Shown one piece after another: positions 10,230-19,819 of a stretch of 64,000 nt of DNA. Below the pieces are notes generated by a model. That model did not search any database, was not told the origin of the DNA, and saw only the letters and a program-made list of their open reading frames with translations. The stretch is taken from NCBI GenBank assembly GCA_037157565.1, contig JAZHRO010000003.1:41615001-41679000 (forward strand), given 5' to 3'. How positions within the stretch are numbered: position 1 is the first letter of the stretch; each line of letters starts with the position of its first letter. A program made the position numbers and the translations under genes. The DNA comes from Thalassia testudinum. Taxonomy: Eukaryota > Streptophyta > Magnoliopsida > Alismatales > Hydrocharitaceae.

Positions 10230-12135
10230 AAGAAAAATAGAGGGATTTTGGCCAATTTTTGACTCCCTTGCACTTGGGAACATGCCTGACCTAAAATAGG
10301 AGATGATTTGGCCTTCAATTGCATGGAATTCTTGCTAATTCCATAAGATTTTGTCAAGGAAAATCCTTGATTTTTGAGCTCCATTGGAGCTCTCATGCTC
10401 CAAATTGGGCACAATATTGCTCAATAAAAAGGCCTTGATCATAGGAGCATTCATCCAAATTTGGAGGGATTTGGTCCAGATTTGAGGGAGGCTTCCTCCC
10501 TTGAAGATTTGATGGTTTGGGTCGGGTTATTGCTTTGTTTCCATGTTTGAACGTGGAGAAGATGATGGGAGAACCTATTCGGAAAGAAAAAGCCAAACTT
10601 AGGGGGTTTTGTGTGCTAAATAGAGATGATCGAGATATAGTGTAAACTAGGTCAAGATGGGCTCTGATTGGGTTAAAAATTTGGGGTTAACCTAATTTGA
10701 ACTCAAGGAATCTAATGATGACCTTAGATTTAGATTATTATGATATTTGATTGGGTAATTTACATTATAGTCCAAAATAGGATAAATTCCCACCTAAGTC
10801 TCTATTTTTGGTCAAAGTGAAGGTTCCAAACCTCACAGAATATTTTTAAATGATTTTTAGGATATTTATATTACATTTATTTCCACTAGAACCTATTTAA
10901 TTGAATTAAGGATATAATTAGGGTTTTTATTATTAAATTGATCATTAAATTGCAGAAAACCCTGATTTCATCTATGCGAGCACACTTCTTGGGAAATTAA
11001 GTTCATTTGACCTTAGATTGAGCCCTGATTAATCCCATAGTTAGTCTACAACTATGATTAGATGTTAAAACAGAAAAATTAACTTATTTTCTCTTCTTAT
11101 CCTCAAATCTACCTGAGAACAACATTATGATCTTCTGATGAGTATTAAGAAGCATTTATCACTAAAATTAGACTAAATTAAGCTAGTTATGATAGATGAT
11201 GGTATTACCATCATACCCATATGACTAATTATTGCTAGTCCCTAGAAAAATCCTATGGAACAAACTAGATTTCTAGACTAGGTTTTAACCATCAGGATGC
11301 CTGCTTGTGCCACCTCTCTAGAAATTAGATTGAAATACCAACTCTAGACTTAGAGGTACTCAAGTACCAACCAAGATACGAACTCGACCAGCCTTAGCCT
11401 TGGGTCTGCAACGAAGGTTTCGAAGGTCCCAGAATCCGCCTAAAGGTTTGTTGACCCTAGCGATTAAAGCACCCATGCGTACTTGCAGCAAGGTCCAGGT
11501 TCAATTTGCTAGTGCATTCTTAGAAGAGAGATATATATATTTTTGATAATTTTTTCTCTTTCCTTTTAGATTCTCCAAAATCCAACATCAGATTGGACCT
11601 CAACACGATCTGCATCAGATTCCTCATCCTCATCATCAATCCTTGAAGGGTCCCTAGCAATCGATGCTTCGAGATAGCACCGCTCATGGAAACCCCTAGA
11701 ACCCTGGCATTCAACACTTTGTGACAGTGCCACCCATGGCATTCTGTAGCTAAATCTAGGCCCTAGCAATCGACATTTCGAGATAATGCTACCCATGGTA
11801 GCTGAACCAGCACAAGGTGTTATAATGCATCCTGATCAAGGTGTTAAAATATTTAGATATCCAAGGAGACAAGCACCAAGGAGACAATATGTTATAATGC
11901 ATCCTGATCAAGGGGAGTATTTACTCCTCTTTGCAATGGAAACTCATCTAATCAACTTGTGTTTTCAAGCTGCACCTAAGTTAAAATTTCAAGAAATCAT
12001 TCTTTTTTAGAATAAAACACTTTGTGGCATTATTCTTCATTAAGCTCACTAAACCAGACCAGTGTGTGAGTTTTTGGTGCCTAGGTTACCAAGTTTCACA
12101 AACCAAAGGGTAGATAACAAGGCCAAATAATTCCC
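10230..12135 (-). mobile_element. Old antisense relic of an element-A-type Athila: part of LTR plus 3' untranslated region
   Basis: Read in reverse, 11217-10230 follows the start of the element A LTR, including the blocks around AGGTCAAGATG and AACCTAATTTGAA. The junction near 11217 matches the polypurine/LTR boundary of A (GCTAGTCCC, then CATAC before TGATG). From 11220 to 12135 it follows the 3' untranslated region of A backwards: the GAGGTACTCAAGTACCAACCA block, the TTAAAGCACCC block, three copies of the TCGAGATA...CCATGG module (11596-11812), GATATCCAAGGAGACAAGCACC and the GTTACC...AAACC block near 12100. No pol remains. Divergence is much higher than between the two LTRs of A, so this is an old insertion. 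Confidence 0.75.
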
Positions 12136-12260
12136 ACTATAGGAAAACTATGCTTTTGTGATAGCTGATTACAACGGTAAATTCTTCCATCACAAAAGGA
12201 TCCATTTTTTGTGACAGTAATAACATATCGTATACAAAACTAAATCATAATATTTTTAGA
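12135..12260 (+). mobile_element. CACTA-like DNA transposon terminus
   Basis: CACTATAGGAAAACTATG starts at 12135. It is followed by short subterminal words in both orientations, TTTTGTGAT and ATCACAAAAGG, the usual look of a CACTA (En/Spm, CMC) end. I do not find the opposite end in the window, so the element is truncated or its other end has decayed. No transposase frame is recognisable downstream. Confidence 0.45.
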
Positions 12261-13577
12261 GACCTAAAATTATTGACATAAAAGTAAAAAAAAAAATCAA
12301 GTAGGTACTCTATCACCGATTAAAAAAAATACCCCCCTTTACCTTTTCCCTTCCCCAAGAGCCAAGAGCCATTCAATTTTTAGATCCACATTTGGTGAAT
12401 CTAAAAACCACCATCCATCCTCTCTCTCACTCTCCCATGAGCTCCCATGATAGGCCTCTCTAGAGAATTCCATAATTCTCTAGAGAGCTTCCCTTAGGTC
12501 TATAAAAAGACCTAAGGGGTTAAAGACCAAAGGGGTGGCCATTTGGTCTATCTTGGTCTTTTAGCATAACTCCACCTTCCATAAGCCATCACCACCTTTA
12601 CCTCCAAGTTCACGAGCTCCACCATGATGCCACCTCCTCCACGCTAAGCCTAGACCAGGATCAACTTCTACAACCTCTCTCCAAGGGTCGGCCTAAGCAC
12701 CATTGGCTGCCCCTCTTTCTCTTCTCATCCATTCAAAGACCATCGGAGCTCACCACTGAATGCCCTTAGTTCTGCTAGACTAGATTATAGTTCTTTATAA
12801 ATTTAATGCTTTATTTACTGCTTAGTAGTGTAGCTCCATATTCTCCTCCAGTGATGCATACATAATCCCCCCCATAGATTCATGTATGCAGTCATTTTTT
12901 GCTAGCTAGATTTAAATTTCCCTATACAAGCATTCTGCTACCTATGCTGTAACCACCATCATGCCTCAATGAAAATATTTATATATATTTATATGTTGAA
13001 AATCACCATGTGCCTAATTATCATCTTTTGGTGTGATTAAAGTTGCATGCTTTCAATATCTGATATTCTGGCAACAGCATGTCATGTATCAATACGTATT
13101 TAGTATAATTCGACATGCGATTTTGAATGAGTAGAGCGAGCGAGATCAAATTTGAATTTGCATTTCCAAAATGCCTCCTAGAGACGAACGACCAGGACTC
13201 AAGTCTCGTTATCTTAGAAATCATTTTTGTTGATTGTATTTCGCAACTGTACTACGACGCATTTCTGATCAAATACTTGCTCTACGATCCCAATAGTGGT
13301 TTAAAGAATTCTTCCCATATTTCATCTTCCTTCCATTTTACTTGTACCTCAACCAAATTTTAACAAAATATGTAATCTGCAAACCATCAAAATCTTTATA
13401 TCTTTAGTATTTCTACACTTAGAAGAAGTCAAACTATATTGTAGGATTTTTACTAATTTTGTTATTTTATGGTTGCATTGTTGTTGCAGGACATCCTTTA
13501 CTTGGCCATGGTATGCTTCAGTGTTAGTTGTAAATGGTCTTACGGACTATAACCATCCATGCCAGATCATAGTTGAT
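12261..13577. other. Region after the CACTA-like end; no gene supported
   Basis: Possibly the body of the truncated CACTA-like element (C/T-rich 12330-12780), then AT-rich unique-looking DNA up to the first E LTR at 13578. No domain is recognisable in any frame. Confidence 0.3.
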
Positions 13578-14239
13578 TGGTGAATGTACAATTATCAGTG
13601 TTAATCTTATCAATTAGAGTCAATTTTGAGGGTACTTATGCAATAATGACATTATAATGGTCTTGGGAGCATTGCATGCATATTGCGTGATCCTTACATT
13701 TAAGCTGCTTAAAATCAATATTTAACCACCTTGTGTACAAGTCCATATTGAACTAGGCCTCAGATGAGTAATCGGACCGCACAGATAAGAACAGAATCCA
13801 ACAGACTCAAAATCACCTCAATCCGACATCCATAGCTCCCACGCAAGCCCGAGAAGTTCTGATCGTTGATCTACTGATCAACGGGCTAAATTCAACCATG
13901 TTTCACCATCCACATGCCTTAGCACCTCTCTCTCTCTTTCCGATGCTTCATCAAGCAATGTAAGCCATTCGATCTAAGATCAGATGGCTGAGGAGCCGTG
14001 GGCACACGTACAAAAGTGGATCAAGTTGTGGCCTTGGCACAACGGTTGCACCTCCATCCGGAATCCACTAAACGCAGGTTCAAGCCTCCCCACCCCTCAA
14101 TTTTGCAATTGAGGTGTGACAAAGAGCAGCAGCAGCACTATGCGTGACACGTCGCGAGGGGTGCGCGCGGGCCAGCAGCGCACGTATTGAAGGTAGCAGG
14201 TGTGGGGGCGAGGGCTAGGGCAACGCTTGTGGTGGGTCT

Positions 14240-14264
14240 ATAGCGACATTTTGAATGTCGCTAT
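14240..14264 (+). promoter_or_regulatory. Perfect 11-bp inverted repeat just upstream of TATA (E 5' LTR)
   Basis: ATAGCGACATT at 14240-14250 and AATGTCGCTAT at 14254-14264 form a perfect palindrome with a 3-nt centre, ending 34 bp before the TATA box. The second E LTR has the same repeat at 41726-41750 with one C-to-T change. Confidence 0.6.
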
Positions 14265-14298
14265 TGACCCGGTGACAAATTTGAGCCCTTTCCTCAAC

Positions 14299-14305
14299 TA
14301 TAAAA
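14299..14305 (+). promoter_or_regulatory. TATA box, E 5' LTR
   Basis: TATAAAA inside the block CTCAACTATAAAAAGGGACC, which is shared with the other E LTR (TATA at 41785-41791) and is very close to the promoter block of family B (29362-29368). Confidence 0.65.
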
Positions 14306-14585
14306 AGGGACCTACCCCTCCCATTTGCACCCATCTTCCACCCATGAGTTCCTACCACCTTCTAGAGCTAAAACCAAGTCCTTAGAGTTATCGAGCCACC
14401 GAAGGAAGCCCCTCCATCGTCGTAGCTGTCTTGCCTCTCCACTTAGCTAGTTTTCAATTTATTATTTGTCCAAAACACTTTTGCATTTGAAATTGATTAG
14501 TGCTTGTTCTAATCAAGATATTAAACTTGAGCATTGATCTAGAGGTTCTGAATAGATTGACCCCCTTTAGCAATACATGAATTTT

Positions 14586-15156
14586 GGTGGTCGCAACACT
14601 TACAACCTTGGATGGTGCAACCACCCAAATTTTGCCTAGTCGAATGAAAAATCGAAACAACTCCAGAACCAACCTAGGCAAAACCCTCCCTTCTACCAGC
14701 AAGGTCCACCTGCTAAACCCCCTATAACCAGAATAGGGCGGCTCCTACACAGAACCAAATGGACACTCTAATTAAAATGACAGCTGATATGAATCAGAAA
14801 CATCAGAAGGAGATGGCATTAGTGAAGGGACAATTGAGCCAGCTGTTGGATAACAAACAACAGGGATCCCTTCCTTCTCAGCCACAACCTAACCCAAAGA
14901 ATGCAATGAACAGAGGCCACAATCCTCAAGGGTTCCTATCAAATCAGGGGCATGCCCATATGATTCAACAAGCCCCGTAGACACCTCCTGGGTTTACTGC
15001 CTCTTCTTGTTCTCAAGGGTCTAACCTTGGTTGCAGTGCCTCAGCCAATGCTATTACCTTGAGAAGTGGCACTCAAACCCAGGACCCCAAATGACCAACC
15101 CCTCCCGTGACTTCACTACCTGAGATGCTTGATTCCGAGGATAAGTGGGAGGAACC
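14586..15156 (+). pseudogene. E1 gag C-terminal part
   Basis: Begins with the TYNPGW-like block of Athila gag (here AACACTTACAACCTTGGATGG), followed by a coiled-coil-like stretch (DTLIKMTADMNQKHQKE, then LVKGQLSQLLD) and the GHAHMIQQA motif. The same segment is in E2 (60397-60990) and in element A. No CCHC zinc knuckle is present. The coding run stops at WEEP where element B1 is inserted and resumes after 35849. Several in-frame stops make it a pseudogene, and the N-terminal two thirds of gag were deleted at about 14585. Confidence 0.75.
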
Positions 15157-15279
15157 TGATGTAGACACATCCATTTAGGTTAAAATACCTATTTATGCAT
15201 GTTCCTAGGCTTAGATTTGCATTCCATATTATAAATATTGCATAGCATGCATCATTTTACATTTAGAGTAGTTGTGTAT
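15157..15279 (+). repeat. B1 5' LTR, first piece
   Basis: Starts TGATGTAGACACATCC and matches the first 120 bases of the 3' LTR (34405 onward) up to GTTGTGTAT, where element A interrupts. The last five bases (TGTAT) are the left target-site duplication of A. Confidence 0.9.
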
Positions 15280-16205
15280 TGATGAGAGCCTCATCATGAG
15301 CCATAACTAGCTCATTTTGACCTAATAAAGAAGATAAAAGCTCCTACATAACCTAGAAGAAGGCTTAACTGAAGGAACAAGTGCTCTGAGAAGAAAACAT
15401 GAAATAAAGGTTAAAACTGCAATTTTACCATTGCAGTACATAAACGGGATTTCTCAGAAGCAAAACATAGGTCAAATAGTCCAAAGTGGGTTGAATTAAT
15501 CAGAAATGGGTTTATGTGCAATCTAAGAATTAAATGACACTTGGTAACCCTAAAACAGACCCGCTTAAATTAACAAGGTTCCAGTCAGAATAAAAATCAA
15601 GAAAACCCTCTAAAAATCATAGAAAAACATCCTCTGGGGTTTAGAACACTTAATTTGGCCTTTGGAACCTAGTTTGACCTAGATTAGGGTCTTAGCTCTT
15701 CAATTAACCTAATTTGGGTTTTTACGCAAAATGTCCAGTCAAACGAGGTCAAACCTAAAATCCAACTTCACCATTGGATTCTTTAGGGTCAAATTAGGTT
15801 TGTACCAAAATTTGGACCTAAGGGGAGGTCATCTTGACCTACTTTGCAAGTTAGTACACCCAAATCACAAAGAGGTCCCTATCTTTTGAATATCCTTGCA
15901 GAGAGCCCCCTAGGTTCCTCGCCTTCTTTGCAAACCGGTCCTGCCACCATTGCTAGGGCAGAACCGAGCTCCGACGAAGTTTCGAGAGAGATGGCTCTCT
16001 AATTCCTCAGAGATTCTCTCCCAGAAATGGAAGGGAGATTCTCTGAAGAATTCCCTTCCTTCTAAAGCCAATCAAATTCGCTGGCGTGAACCCAATCTCT
16101 CGTGCGAACGCACGAGAGATGTGGGTATCTTTCTTCCTTCCAACTCCGGCGAACCGGCTGACCTAATTGCGCGTCTTTCACGCTCTGATAGGAGCGGCCA
16201 GCACC

Positions 16206-16212
16206 TATAAAA
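16206..16212 (+). promoter_or_regulatory. TATA box of element A 5' LTR
   Basis: TATAAAA followed by a C-rich stretch; the same site in the 3' LTR is 27059-27065. Transcription would start near 16240. Confidence 0.6.
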
Positions 16213-17643
16213 CACCCCTCGGACCCGGCCACTCATCTTAAGCTTGATTTTGACGGAGATCCCCTCCAAATTTCTTCTCTCCCATCTCCGGCCAAACGAC
16301 CCACAAGCTCCAGCGACCGCTTTCCCTCCTTCTCGTCACTCTGCTGCCATACCAGCAGCAGAGTCCTCTCCGCCTCTTCCTCCCGCGGCGCGCTGTACCC
16401 TGCGCGCAAGCTCCTGACCTCATCTTCGTCGCCGCTTCCTCCCCCAGGGTCTTTCTTCCCCGACGACGGCAGTCACGAGCCGTCCTCTCCACTGCCTCCC
16501 TTCACTCCAGACAACCCCAGATACGTTCTCCATCCTCTCCTCTCTCTTTTCCCCCTGTTATCTCCCTTGATCTACCTTCGACAGACGCTAACCACCTCCA
16601 TCGTCTTCGCCTCCGACCGCACTCCGGCGAGCCGCCCACACCACTCCAGCCCTCCACACGGCTCGCCAACCACCTCGAAAGCTCCGCCTCACCTCCAGGA
16701 ACACACTCCACCCTCCCACTGCCACTCCAGCCCTCCACAACCATCCCCCGACCAACCCACCATCTCCGGCCACAGGTTGACCTAGGCACGCACGCCTAGG
16801 CCGACCTGCGGCCTGCTGCACTGCCCACCGCCTTCGCCGTGCCACGGCGAAGGTCTCTATCTATTCTGATTTGGCCGAGAGGCGCGTTTTGTGTACGACA
16901 GGATTCGAGCTGCTGCCGCCATGGACGACCTCTGATGAAGCTCCTGCGAGGCTCCAGGCACCCGGTCTTCCAGACTACAGGTGCTGCATACTAACGCAAG
17001 TGTCGCGAGGTGAACGAATCCAGCCGAGGAGCGCTAGCAGAGCCAGCAGCTGCGGGGCAATCGCGCGACGAGGTTTCTGCAGGCGCGCGTGAAGGCGAGA
17101 CCAGATAGTCCCACATCGTGGGATTGCAACCGGCAGGTACCGTATAAGTTGTTTTTACGCTTTATTCTTATCGCCTCAGTAAGCACAGGGGTGAGGTCCC
17201 TCACTGACCCCACCCGCCTCGTCCGCGGCCTGACCACGCGGACCTGGCGGATCCGACCCGACCTAGACCTACGCACTCCTCACGCATCACACACCTGCAG
17301 GTGCGCCTGGTCCCGGGTATGATCCGACCCGATTGATACTGTGGCTCTGGTAGAGCGGTTAGAGTGAATTGCTTGAGAGAGAGACACACGCGGGTAGAGG
17401 GAGAAGGGTTAGGTTTTGTTCCCTGTGCAGGCAGGCTGATTGCAGGAGAAGGACTTGGCCGCTGCAGAAGAAGGAGAAGCAAGACAAAGAAGAAGAAGAA
17501 AGAAAGAAGTCTTCGCAGGAGAAGAAGGAAAGCAGAAAGGTTAGAAGTCTTCGCAGGAGAAGAAGAAGAAGGACAAGGGAAGATTGCAAAGAGATCCGAA
17601 AGGCAAAGCAGAAGAAGAAAAAGAGAAAGAAAGATCACATTTA

Positions 17644-17671
17644 AGACGTCTGATACATAAATCAGACGTCT
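17644..17671 (+). promoter_or_regulatory. Perfect inverted repeat built on GACGTC palindromes
   Basis: AGACGTCTGA (17644-17653) and TCAGACGTCT (17662-17671) form a perfect 10-bp inverted repeat with an 8-nt spacer, and each arm contains the palindrome GACGTC. The 3' LTR has it unchanged at 28494-28521. It lies 140 bp before the AATAAA and could be an RNA hairpin near the 3' end or a paired ACGT-core factor site. Confidence 0.6.
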
Positions 17672-17893
17672 AATTCTATTTTTTTTTACATCTTTCTTAA
17701 AAACTCTTTGAATCAATTATATTTGCATTTAACCGTTGTATTCTTGGGTTTTACAAAGTACTGAGTTTGCTCTCTGTGTTCGACCTCGGATACTCTAGTT
17801 GTTCGAGTAATAAAATTATTTGTTTAAACGTTTTGTCGGTTCTACTGCAACTTAATACGCCTTTAAATCCGTACAGAAACGTTGACAACATTT

Positions 17894-17911
17894 TGGCGCC
17901 GTTGCCGGGGA
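17894..17911 (+). other. Primer binding site, tRNA-Asp type (element A)
   Basis: TGGCGCCGTTGCCGGGGA starts 3 bases after the 5' LTR. It is the complement of the 3' end of plant tRNA-Asp as I know it, the primer commonly reported for Athila-lineage elements. Confidence 0.85.
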
Positions 17912-18863
17912 GCAACGGGCACTTGTAAAGCTTTTGAGTACAACTTTTCTATTTAATATCTGACTTAACTTCTCTTTTGTTGTGTTCAATCAGGGAAAGC
18001 AAAACAAAAAGGAAAGAATAGCAACTGCACAACAGACTGGAGCAGGTAATCTCCATAAGCCCTCTCCCTTAACCCTCTCACAATCTAAAAAAAAAAAAAA
18101 GAAAAAAAAAAAAAGGGGAGAAGTCAACTTAGGGCTACCTGTCTTATATTTAGTAACTCATCAAGTTGCCTGATTTTCATTTCAACATATTTTTGTCTGT
18201 CATCCAACTAAGGCAACTAGGGCTAAAACTTTCTTGATTGAGCCCTAGGTGCTAAATTCTAAGGCAACTAAATTGGACCCATTAGAGCCAAGTTAGGATT
18301 GCAAAGCTAGGGTTTTTAGAGACACATCTTCTCTAAAACAAAGAAACAAACTTTCCAAAAAGAAGTGTGCCTAAACCGTGTTTGAAAATATTTATACAAG
18401 AGGAACCCTAAGCAAATCAGGCTGATAATCCATTTGAATCATAAAAGGAAGGACCTAAAAGCTCTCAAAGGAACAAGAGGTGAAGTTGATCCCTCGAGTC
18501 AACCAACCTTAATATTAGGTCACTTTTTGCACTCAAAATACTTAAAAGTTCAAGTGGAACATTAAGCACCTTGATCTTAAAATAAAAAAAAGGTAGACTT
18601 AAGAGGTCAAGATCCCCATTCTGGTCTACCTGGAACCGCAGTGACAAGAGAGGTCGGGTGGGGGAAACCCTGTAACCCGTGGGGACGCTCTACCGTGTAG
18701 GGGTCTTTGCGGGACTCTCCCTCTCTGGCTGCCCAGGTATTTCTCAGGTGGACGATCTTCTGATCCAGGGGTCCATCTGCCCCGAACCTCTATAGTCACC
18801 CAACAATTCTTGGGTGTCTTGATTGGGTCCAGCACCTTCTAATTTCATCACATCTTCCGGTGC
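17912..18863 (+). other. Element A untranslated leader
   Basis: About 950 bases between primer site and gag without a supported gene. It contains an A-rich run at 18087-18116. Long leaders are usual in Athila-lineage elements. Confidence 0.6.
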
Positions 18864-19819
18864 ATGTTTGGTAGGAGGTCCTTAAGACCACCTTTAAGAC
18901 CTCCTCTAGAAATTCATTCTCGCCGAGGCCAAGCCTCGACGCCCTTGTTTGTGCAGCAACCCCACCACATAAATCTTTCATCTGATTCAGACCCTGATTC
19001 TCCTTCTTCTCCCATCATGGCACAACCCATTGAAGAGGAGAATAACCTTGAACACCAACTTCAACGCTTGAACGATCTCTTTCAGAACTTTGTAAACCCA
19101 CGACAGCGACCTATGATGCGAGATCACTATAATCCCGCTGCGGTGGCAATTGAACCCCGAGTACGAATCCCAATTGGAGGACCCGATTCTGATCTAAAGC
19201 CCAATATGATTCATGCCATACCAAAGTTCCATGGGCTTAACTCTGAGGATCCATTCCAACACATTAAACAACTCAAGCATCTGGCCCAGACTTTCGGGTC
19301 AGATGTACAAAATCGGGATATCCTACTCATGAAAATGTTTTCGTTCTCCCTCTTGGACAAGGCCGCGCACTGGTATCAGACTCAGACCCGCCCGATCAAC
19401 ACTTGGGAGGAATTACAGTCCTAATTTTTGAAAAAATTCTTCCCTGTTGGCCGGACGAATGCCTTGCGCCACCAGATCACTCATTTCACTCAACAACAGG
19501 GAGAACCTCTTCATGAAGCTTGGGATCGATTCCTAGATCTCATGCGAAAGTGTCCCCATCACGGAGTTCCTAAGTGGGAACAAGTCCAGTCTTTTTACCA
19601 GGGACTCCGTTAGGATATTCGTCTAATCGTCAATGCAACATGTGGAGGAAACATCATGGGCCAACACGAGGACACGGTGTGGGAGATTCTTGAAAACATG
19701 TGCGAGAACTCCATAAACAATGACTCCTTGGGCTTATTCGACAAGACGAATGCCCGCGCATCGACGAATCTAAGAGGGACACATGAGACGCAGGACTGTC
19801 CACTTCTGTTGACCTGGAA
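18864..19819 (+). pseudogene. Element A gag (broken)
   Basis: The likely start is the ATG at 19017 (MAQPIEEEN); the frame is open from 18864. The Retrotrans_gag-type core is clear: FHGLNSEDPFQHIKQLKHL, DKAAHWYQ, TWEEL, KKFFPVGRTNALRHQI, EAWDRFLDLMRKCPHHG and FYQGL. A TAA at 19422-19424 and a TAG at 19611-19613 interrupt this frame, and a shift near 19795 moves the rest into the frame of the next entry. Gag would form the cytoplasmic particle. The nearest relative in the window is the E2 gag at 59263-60173, which is better preserved. Confidence 0.85.

Larger units (their letters stand above)
13578..14468 (+). repeat. 5' LTR of E1, 3' part deleted
   Basis: Starts TGGTGAATGTACAATTATC and matches the LTR at 41016 up to the TTCAATTTATTATTTG block, then jumps to sequence equivalent to 42948. 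About 990 bp seen in the second copy (41957-42947), including the end of the LTR and the primer site, are missing. A CGTTGATC-TACT-GATCAACG inverted repeat lies at 13864-13883. Confidence 0.8.
15280..17890 (+). repeat. Element A 5' LTR
   Basis: 2611 bp, TG...CA ends. The TATA box at 16206-16212 splits it into about 0.9 kb of U3 and 1.6 kb of R/U5. The GC-rich middle (16290-16860) and a GA-rich segment (17450-17640) create several long spurious reading frames. An AATAAA lies at 17809-17814. Confidence 0.95.

Noticed and set aside
16238..16845. Several overlapping Arg/Trp/Gly-rich or Pro/His-rich frames on both strands (also at 27091-27695)
   Set aside because: GC-rich LTR sequence with few stops in every frame; no domain, and the frames overlap each other.
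17201..17716. 171-codon minus-strand frame, repeated at 28051-28566
   Set aside because: It lies inside the LTR of element A, antisense to the GA-rich R/U5 stretch, and recurs only because the LTR is duplicated. The Leu/Ser/Phe-rich product is what antisense GA repeats give.
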